Shown here piece by piece: positions 57,296-64,000 of a stretch of DNA of 64,000 bases (its first letter is position 1; every line of letters starts with the position of its first letter). Made by a program: the position numbers and the translations under genes. Where the stretch lies: contig NC_092054.1 of assembly GCF_003086295.3 (NCBI RefSeq), positions 59,001,546-59,065,545 of the forward strand, in the 5' to 3' direction. Source of the DNA: Arachis hypogaea (lineage: Eukaryota > Streptophyta > Magnoliopsida > Fabales > Fabaceae). The notes beneath the pieces are model-generated. The model made no database searches, had not been told where the DNA came from, and saw only the letters and a list, made by a program, of their open reading frames with translations.

Positions 57296-57455
57296 CCCAA
57301 AACGGGCATTGAATGCCCAACTTATCCCCTTTCTGGTGTTCAACACCCAAACAGGACCAACCTCCCAAGTTGAATGCCCAAACTGGCGTTCAACGCCAGT
57401 TAGGGAGCAGACACCAAAGTTGAACGCCCAGAACTCAAGTTAGACGCCAGGAATC
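57296..57455. repeat. Palindrome cluster in element F 5' LTR
   Basis: Units GGCGTTCAACGCCAG, GGGCATTGAATGCCC, GGTGTTCAACACC and GTTGAACGCCC, about 20-30 bp apart; the promoter box follows 120 bp downstream. Confidence 0.85.
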
Positions 57456-57575
57456 AGTCCAAACACTCATCAAGTGGGCCCCAAAATGGATTTTAGCACT
57501 TCTTAGCTTATTTTAATTTTTTTGTAATTTTTAATTAAAAACAATATCTTTTAGGTTTAGTCTTAGAGTTTTTAT

Positions 57576-57583
57576 TATAAATA
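57576..57583 (+). promoter_or_regulatory. TATA box, element F LTR
   Basis: TATAAATA in TTTATTATAAATAAGGAAC, a good plant TATA box; transcription start expected about 30 bp downstream. Confidence 0.65.
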
Positions 57584-58478
57584 AGGAACTTCTTTCCTCC
57601 TAAGAATTATGCCTCCCAGGAGGGGAGAAGCACAGACACATTACTTCTGTTTTCTTTGTAAAGTATGAGCAACTAAACCTCCTTAGTTAAGGATAGGAGC
57701 TCTGCTCATTCCTATGGATTAATATTATTACTTTTATACTTTAATACATGTTTGATTTCATTCTATGATGTATTTTCATTCTTCATCTTCATGAATCTGG
57801 GGTGGAACGAGAGTATGAACCCTTATTCTACATGGGATCTTACAAAGCCTTAGCCGATAGCATTGAGCTACTACTTGAGAATACATCACAGGTTCCAAGA
57901 GAGTATCTGGGCTAACTGGGATACATGACATATAATCTCGTTAGTCATAGGTAATTGAGGTCTCTGTGGTGTTAAGGCTAGAACATTGAGCATCATTCTC
58001 CGATCCGAAAAATCTAACCTTGTCTGTGGCGTTTTGAGTAGGATCACCAGAGATTGAATTACATAAGCTTCACCCTTATTCACGTTGGATGACCATTAGC
58101 ACCGGCGTTTGATGTGGACCAGAGGAGATTAATGACCATTAGCCCCGGCTTTAATCATTTACAGGCTTGCCATTGAATGAATCACTCATTGTTAAAGTAG
58201 TGAGTAAGAAATATTAATCTGGATGAACAAGCATCTCCGAGGCCTTAACTGATTTCTTATCATTGTTTTGCATCTTTTCTTTATTGATTGTTTATTTTAT
58301 GCGCTTGCAACAACAACTCTCTTTTCTATTTGCCTGACTAAGATCTGCAAGAGAACCACAGCTTGCTCAATCCGACAATCCTCGTGAGATCGACCCTTAC
58401 TCACCTGAGGTATTACTTGGACGACCCGGTGCACTTGCGGTTGAGTTGTGCGAGTTCTAATTTCACGCACCAAGTTTT

Positions 58479-58496
58479 TGGTGCCGTTATCGGGGA
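58479..58496 (+). promoter_or_regulatory. Primer-binding site of element F, degenerate
   Basis: TGGTGCCGTTATCGGGGA, 15 of 18 matches to the tRNA-Asp complement. Confidence 0.8.
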
Positions 58497-59081
58497 TTGT
58501 TTGAGATTGACAAACTAACGGTTGTCTTGTTCCTTAGATCAGGTACTTTTTACTTGTTTCTCTTTTGTTTGTAAAAATTTTCAAACTTCCTTTGTTTCTT
58601 TTTGAAAATTTTTCAAAAATATTTTTATCTTTAGTCATATTTCTCTTTTATTTGAGTCTTGTGTCAAGTTTTAAGTTCGGTGTTCCTTTGGTTTTCGTTT
58701 CTTTTTTTGAGTTTTTGAATATTGTTCTTGTTGCCTTTTTTGTGTTCGAATTTTTCTTAGTATTTTCTCTTATTTGATTTCATAATTTTTAAGTTTGGTG
58801 TCTCTTGGTGTTTTTCTCTCTTTATTTTTGAAATTAGTTTCATTTAGTTTCAAAAATTTTTAAGTTTGCTGTCTTTTAGTATTTTTCTTTTAGATTTTCG
58901 AAAATTAGTTTGATTTGAATTCAAAATTTTTAAGTTTAGTGTTTTCTTTTTTTTTCCTTTTTCTTTTTGAGTTTCAAAAATTTTTAAAATCCTTTATTTT
59001 AAATTTTCAAAATTTTAAAATAAAATCTTGAATCTTTATCTTATCTTTATTTAAATTCAAATTTTAAGTTTGGTGTTTTTT

Positions 59082-59798
59082 GAGTTATGGAGAGAAGCTT
59101 TAGAAGTGTATGGTCTGCGCATAAGCCGGAGCAAGACGGAATATATGGAATGTAAGTTCAGTCCGAGAAGGGAAAACCCTAATATAGAGGTAAAGATTGG
59201 AGAAAACACCCTACGAAAAGTTAAAAGTTTTAGGTATCTTGGGTGCATCATACAGGATAATGGAGAGATTGAACAGGATGTAAATCATAGGATCCAAGAA
59301 GGGTGGTCAAAATGGCGGAGTGCATCTGGTTTTATATGCGACAAAAAAGTGCCTTTAAAACTTAAAGGTAAATTCTATCGCACCGCTATAAGACCGGCTA
59401 TACTTTATAGTACGAAGTGTTGGGCAGTTAAAGGGGAGCACGAACATAAGCTGAGTGTGGCAGAGATGAAGATGTTGAGATGGATGAGTGGTCATACACG
59501 ATTGGATAAAATAAGGAATGAAGATATAAGGGAGAGAGTTGGAGTAGCACCCATTGTGGAAAAGATGGTTGAATCGTGTCTTAGGTGGTTTGGACATGTG
59601 AGAAGAAGACTGATAGAACATCCAGTCAGGAGGGTGGATGAGATGGAAGATGGACAAGGGGCGAAAGGCAAAGGAAGACCTAAGAAGACCATCCATGAGG
59701 TGGTCAAACGAGATCTACATGTAAATGGTCTCTCTCTAGACATGACACATGACAGAGCACAATGGCGTCGTTTGATTCATGTAGCCGACCCCACTTAG
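59082..59798 (+). pseudogene. RTE LINE reverse transcriptase, C-terminal 238 residues
   Basis: Open from the truncation point to TAG at 59796-59798. It reads ELWREALEVYGLRISRSKTE, YMECKFSPRR and VKSFRYLGCIIQDNGEIEQD, then KFYRTAIRPAILYSTKCWAV, MKMLRWMSGHTRLDKIRNED and RWFGHVRRRLIEHPVRRVD, ending WRRLIHVADPT. This is the thumb and C-terminal region of RTE RT; the catalytic palm is missing, so no activity is expected. No stop is present, so the insertion is probably recent. Confidence 0.9.
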
Positions 59799-59810
59799 TG
59801 GGACAAGGCT

Positions 59811-59839
59811 TTGTTGTTGTTGTTGTTGTTGTTGTTGTT
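59811..59839 (+). repeat. (TTG)n tail of RTE LINE
   Basis: About ten TTG/GTT units right after GGGACAAGGC. Confidence 0.95.
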
Positions 59840-60846
59840 ATTTCTTGTTAGTGATTTTTAAATTTTCAAATCATATCTTATCTTTCTTGATTCTTGATCT
59901 TTATTTTGTTTATCTTTTGATTTTCAATTCTCACTTTAGTTATCTTATTTTTAATTTCAAAATTTCAAGTTTGCTATTTTCTCTTTATTTCCTTTTAAAA
60001 TTTTAAAGTTTGGTGTCCGGTTAGTAACCTTTTTATTTAAATTTAATTTTCTTGCTTATCTTTTCTTCGTTGATCTTTATTGTATCTTTTTCTTTGGTTT
60101 AAAAATTTTGTTATCTTATTTTTCTTTTAAATTCAAATTTTAAAAGTTTAGTATTTTGTTAGTTTTTCTCTTTTCCAATTTTGAATTTCAAAATCTCTCT
60201 TTGACTTTCTCTTTTCAATTTTCAAAACTTTTCAAAATCAAATCTCTTATCTTAATTTTCAAATCTTATCTTATCTTGTTTCTTTCTCTATCTTGTTTCT
60301 TTCTCTTCATTTTTTCTTTCTAATTTTTAAATTTAAAAATCTTATCTTGACTATCTCTTGTTTAATTTTTGAAAATCTCCTTTTTTTAATTTCAAATCTT
60401 TTTAATTAATTGTTTGCTTTATCTTGTTTTAATTTTAAGTTTGGTGTTTCTTTGGTCTTTCTTTCAAATTTGAATTTCAAAATCTTTATTTGAATTTTCC
60501 CTTCTAATTTTCTTGATTTTCAAAATTTATTATCTTATCTTATTCTTATTTAAATTCAAATTTTAAAATTTGGTGTTCCTTTAGTGTTTTCTCTTTCTTT
60601 TTGAATTTCGAAAATTTTTAAACTTCTTTCTTTCTAATTCTTTTAAATTTTTCAAAATTTTTAAATTATTTTTTTATTTTAGTTATTCTCAAATTAGTAT
60701 TCTATTTTTTATTTTATTTTATTTATTTATTTTGAATTTTTTATTAAAAAATTTTTTCTAATTCTTGTTTCTTTTAGGATATCTCACTAGGAGCTCCCTA
60801 TACTGTGACATAGAGAATCCCATTTTCCTTTGTCTCTTGTCTGTGT

Positions 60847-62319
60847 ATGCAGGAACAGGAAGAGTTCACTATGGATCCAATTGGGAATGCACAACCCAGA
60901 AGAACTTTGAGAACCTATACAGTTCCCACTCCTGACTTCTATGGAAGGAGCATTAGTGTATCTCCCATTAGAGTAGAAAACTTTGAGTTCAACCCATATT
61001 TGGTCATTCTAGTGCAGCAAAACTGCCAATTTTATGGACTCCCACAGGAAGATCCCATCAGGTTCATATCTGATTTCCTGCAGATTTGTGATACTATAAA
61101 GAACAATGGAGTAGATCCTGACGTCTACAGACTGATGCTCTTTCCGTTCGCTATGAGAGATCAAGCAAAGGACTGGTTGAATGCTCAACCTAGAGAGAGC
61201 TTAAACACATGGGGTAAAGTTGCGAATAAGTTTCTGACTAAGAACTTTCCACCAAGGAGGTTAATCGAGTTGAGGCTAGATATTCAGAACTTTAAGCAAG
61301 CGGAGAGTGAATCCCTCTATGATGCTTGGAGGAGGAACAAACTAATGCTCAGAAGTTGCCCCATCGAGATGTTCACACATTGGACCAAGATAGACATTTT
61401 CTATGAAGGTCTCTCTGAGATAGCTAAGAGGTTATTGGATCACTCTGCAGGTGGTTCTCTGCACATGCAAAAGACACCCAGAGAGGCAGATGAGCTCATT
61501 GAGATGGTTGCCTATAACTAGTACTTATACTCATCTGAGAGGACTCCGGTAAGAAAGGGAGCTCAGGAAGTAGAGACTAGAGACACAGAGATTGCCAGGG
61601 AAAAAGTAAAACCTCCAAGAGGGGGCAGAGTTGAAGTTGAACGCCTGAAAGGGAGTAGAATGGGCGTTGAATGTATAGAGAGGGGAGCAATAGACATCAA
61701 TTCAAGAGACGTTCTCCCTAGGCACCCTGACAACCCCTTTCGATTTACTCTGGACACTCATCCTGCATCACCCAAGGCCTCAGAGTACAAAGCCAAGTTG
61801 CCATACCCTCAGAAACTTCAGAGAACTCCTAACACTCTTCCCAGAGACACACAGGTGAATCCAAGAGATGAGTGTAAGGCCCTCATCAGGACCAAGGAGG
61901 TTGAACCTAAGGTGGTACACACTGTTGAGGAACTAAATAAAGAAGAAGCTCAAGAAGAGGCTGAAAGTACACTATTACATGCCCCTCTTATGGGAAGAAT
62001 GCCTGAAGTACCACATCTTTAGAAGCCCCAAAAGGAGACCAAAGATGAGAACCACTCACAATCCTTGGAAGGCTCTAAGAAGTTGCAAATCAATATTCCT
62101 TTTGCTGAGATTTTGGAGCAAAGACCTCTCTCTACTGCACTCACAAAGATGATATCCATGAAGAAGAAAAGGTCTGTAAAAAACAATACAACCCTTACCC
62201 TAGCAAGCAAGGAGAAGCAAGCTAATAACAATAACAGAAAGCTTGTTAGGAGAAATTCAAATATGAGGGCACTAATCTTCTCCACTTTTTCCATGGAGTC
62301 ATTTCTTTTAACAAACTAG
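60847..62319 (+). pseudogene. gag: Element F gag, two in-frame stops
   Basis: One frame runs through, with TAG at 61519-61521 and TAG at 62020-62022, to a stop at 62317-62319. The first ATG is at 60847, but alignment with D gag favours 60871 (MDPIGNAQPRRTL). The capsid-like part reads FISDFLQICDTIKNNGVDPD, VYRLMLFPFAMRDQAKDWLN, PRRLIELRLDIQNFKQ and LLDHSAGGSLHMQKTPREAD. The first stop stands at a Gln in D (NQHLYL). The distal half is hydrophilic and keeps YKAKLPYPQKL and IPFAEILEQ, then departs from D before the protease. The product would be a capsid protein. The two stops are single-base changes. Confidence 0.88.
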
Positions 62320-63892
62320 AAGAAGAGAAAGAAAGTCAATAATCAAGTGTCAAGCTAATGACATTAAAGAAGCGCTTGTTGGGAGGCAATTCAACTATAA
62401 GTATGCTATAGTATTTTCGTCTTTCCTATTTTCTTTCGGTTACTTTAGTTTGATTTCATATTATTTTATTTTCTAATGTTTTTCATAGTTTTCCTAGTTT
62501 TCTAACATTTATGATCATGTGTAGTACTTAGAATAGAAATAGGAACGCGTAGGAGAGAAACAGAACACCCTAGAGGGTGCCCCTTGTTGGCGTTCAATGC
62601 CAAAAGGGGGAAGAGAGCTTGGGCGTTCGACGCCCATAAGGGAACAAAAAGGACAAAGTTTTCTTTGCTTAGGGATAAGCAAAGTTTTTACGTTTGGTGT
62701 TGCAGCACGAGCTCTAAGTGTACATTATCATCAATAGCACCAAATGGAGGTGAATCATCTTCATAAGAAAAGCGCAGCTTAAGCAACCATCAGTACTAAG
62801 GTGGTTGAGTTTCATTCTCCCTTTCTTTCTGTTTTTCAGTATTTTATCTTATTTCCTGCTTTCTATTTTAGCTTTTGCATGATCACTATTAGGATTTCCT
62901 TTGCTTTCTAGTCTAGTAGTTTAATTTTGAAAATTTAAAAAAAAAATTATGGGTAGAAGATGTTTCATGCATTACTCACTAAAGCTTAAAAAGAAAATTT
63001 TTGAAAAAGAAGTAATAAAATACATAAGATCTCGAGTTATATCATGAGTTATTCCAATTACTTTGATGTGGTGGCCTTGTCTTTATTTTCTGAATGTATG
63101 AATTAACTGTGCATAATTGAAATTGAAGTTGAGCATATTGGCTCTTGAAGAACAGTGAATTTAGAAAAGTATTATTGATTCTCTGAAAAATAAAAAATAT
63201 TAATTCTTGAAGTAAGAAAAAGCAGTTAAAAGAAAAAAAGAAAAAAATAATAAAAGAAAAGAAAAAATAAAAAGCTCAAAAGAAAAAGACAAGAGCAAGG
63301 ATCCAAGGCTTTGAGCATCAATGGTTAGGAGGGTCAAAATTGGCCTAAAAGCTCAAATGAGTTGCTATCCTTAACTATATGATTGTGGTGTGAAGGTGTC
63401 AAGTAAAAAGCTTGAGACTGAGCAGTTAAAGTCGTGATCCAAAGCAATAAAAGAGTACGCTTAAGAACTCTGGGCACCACTGTTTGGGAATTTAAGAAAA
63501 GCTAAATTTGAATCCAAAGGGTTCCCCCAGTTAAGTGCCTATGGTGTTTATGTATCCAGTGGTAATACTTGAAAACAAAATGCTTAGAATCACGGTTAGG
63601 CTCAAAGGTGCAAAGCACAAAAAAGAAGCTGTGTTCAAGAATCAAGAAAAGCTAAAAGAAGAGAAAAAATAATATCATCCGGATTCTAGTTCCAAGAGAT
63701 GTCAATATTTCTGAGCTTTAAAGGAAAGTGAGATGCCAAAATTGTTCAGAAGTAAAGAGCTAATAGCCCCATTCAATTATTTGGAACTGAACTTCCCTGA
63801 AAACTCTAAGACTTATTGTATCTTTCTCTTCCCATTAGTCCTACTTTGTTTTTAGTTGCTTGAGGACAAGCAACAGTTTAAGTTTGGTATTC
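62320..63892 (+). other. Element F 3' non-coding region
   Basis: Begins with the post-pol box at 62369, has two or three GGCGTT-type palindromes at 62588-62635, then A-rich DNA similar to D's 3' UTR. It ends AAGTTTGGTATTC at the LTR. No gene seen. Confidence 0.8.
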
Positions 63893-64000
63893 TGATGAGT
63901 GGATATTTTATACCCTCTTTGTTACTATTTTCTTAGTGTTTTTAGTTATATTTTGTTGAATTTTATTATGTTTTAGTAGGTTTTTGTGTAAAATTCACAT
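63893..64000 (+). repeat. Element F 3' LTR, first 108 bp
   Basis: TGATGAGTGGATATTTTATACC matches the start of the 5' LTR (56928) with few changes; cut by the window edge. Confidence 0.92.

Larger units (their letters stand above)
56928..58472 (+). repeat. Element F 5' LTR
   Basis: 1545 bp, starting TAATGAGTGG (TGATGAGTGG in the 3' LTR, so the canonical TG has changed to TA) and ending CACGCACCA. Palindromes at 57296-57450, TATA box at 57576. The possible left target duplication acttc (56923-56927) has its partner outside the window. Confidence 0.9.
59082..59839 (+). mobile_element. 5'-truncated RTE-type LINE with (TTG)n tail
   Basis: About 760 bp. It starts inside RT and ends with the normal stop and a (TTG)n tail at 59811-59839, the usual 3' end of plant RTE elements. 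Extreme 5' truncation is typical of target-primed reverse transcription. I could not fix a target duplication in the T-rich surroundings. Confidence 0.9.
58497..60846 (+). other. Element F leader, T-rich, interrupted by RTE LINE
   Basis: No gene of F. The motif AAGTTTGGTG(T) recurs (58791, 59066, 60006, 60437, with one-base variants near 58673, 58862, 58932 and 60143), as in the D leader. The LINE insert occupies 59082-59839. Confidence 0.75.
56928..64000 (+). mobile_element. Element F: gag-only, non-autonomous relative of element D, right end beyond window
   Basis: 5' LTR 56928-58472, PBS, T-rich leader with an RTE LINE insert, gag 60847-62319, non-coding 3' region, and 3' LTR starting at 63893. 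The gag is collinear with D gag and ends before the protease; the next recognisable block is the GAAGCGCTTGTTGGGAGGCA box that in D follows integrase. The complete pol is therefore missing between these points. F and D also share leader motif, palindromes and 3' UTR, so F looks like the non-autonomous partner of a D-like family. Confidence 0.9.

Overview
This window is transposable-element DNA from a plant nuclear genome, almost certainly a legume and most probably peanut (Arachis). The attribution is recognition from memory, not a search. The LTRs of one family start TGATGAGCGGATAATTTATAC, as I recall for the peanut FIDEL family, and short palindromes of the type CTGGCGTTTAACGCCAG are scattered through that family. 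I see no intact host gene, rRNA, tRNA or CRISPR array. The TSD coordinates were read base by base; divergence figures are counts by eye.

Layout. At the left edge (1-3.9 kb, minus strand) is a plant L1-type LINE with ORF1 and most of ORF2, cut by the window edge. Positions 3.9-5.2 kb are unclassified AT-rich DNA. From 5176 to the right edge everything sits inside one decayed Ty3/gypsy pol gene (element H, Tat/Ogre-like). Its reading can be followed as 5176-5588, 41855-42058, 42274-42402, 44907-45691 and 56900-56927, and each gap is a later insertion. Insert A (5589-41849, minus, TSD tggac) is a non-autonomous gypsy element. A carries a 5-kb CACTA transposon in its 3' LTR (6203-11182, TSD tga), and an Athila-like element D (15768-39724, plus) splits its gag-like ORF. 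D's protease/RT junction is split by element E (19992-32209, minus, TSD caatg), which has two 4.6-kb LTRs around 3 kb of non-coding DNA. Further right, H is broken by a 215-bp LTR fragment (42059-42273), a hAT element (42403-44906, 8-bp TSD ggtacaag) and a solo LTR B (45692-56894, TSD ctcat). B contains element C (46313-56004), which contains a solo LTR G (50666-52868, TSD attgt). Element F starts at 56928 and runs off the right edge; its leader contains a 5'-truncated RTE-type LINE (59082-59839).

Coding content is all retroelement and broken. D keeps gag, protease, RT, RNase H, part of integrase and an extra 3' ORF, with many stops and an integrase deletion. F keeps only gag. A keeps only a Tyr/Pro-rich gag-like ORF, and C keeps only the last codons of a related one. 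E has no coding capacity. Only D and H carry pol, so A, C, E and F must have been mobilised in trans.

No new coded system (defence, metabolism, signalling) is visible. The most unusual signals are structural. Different LTR families (A/B, C, D/F) each carry their own array of short palindromes just upstream of a TATA-like box. E is a LARD-like element with very long LTRs. The CACTA element has captured a diverged relative of E's LTR. The nested element D has more divergent LTRs than the element A that encloses it.
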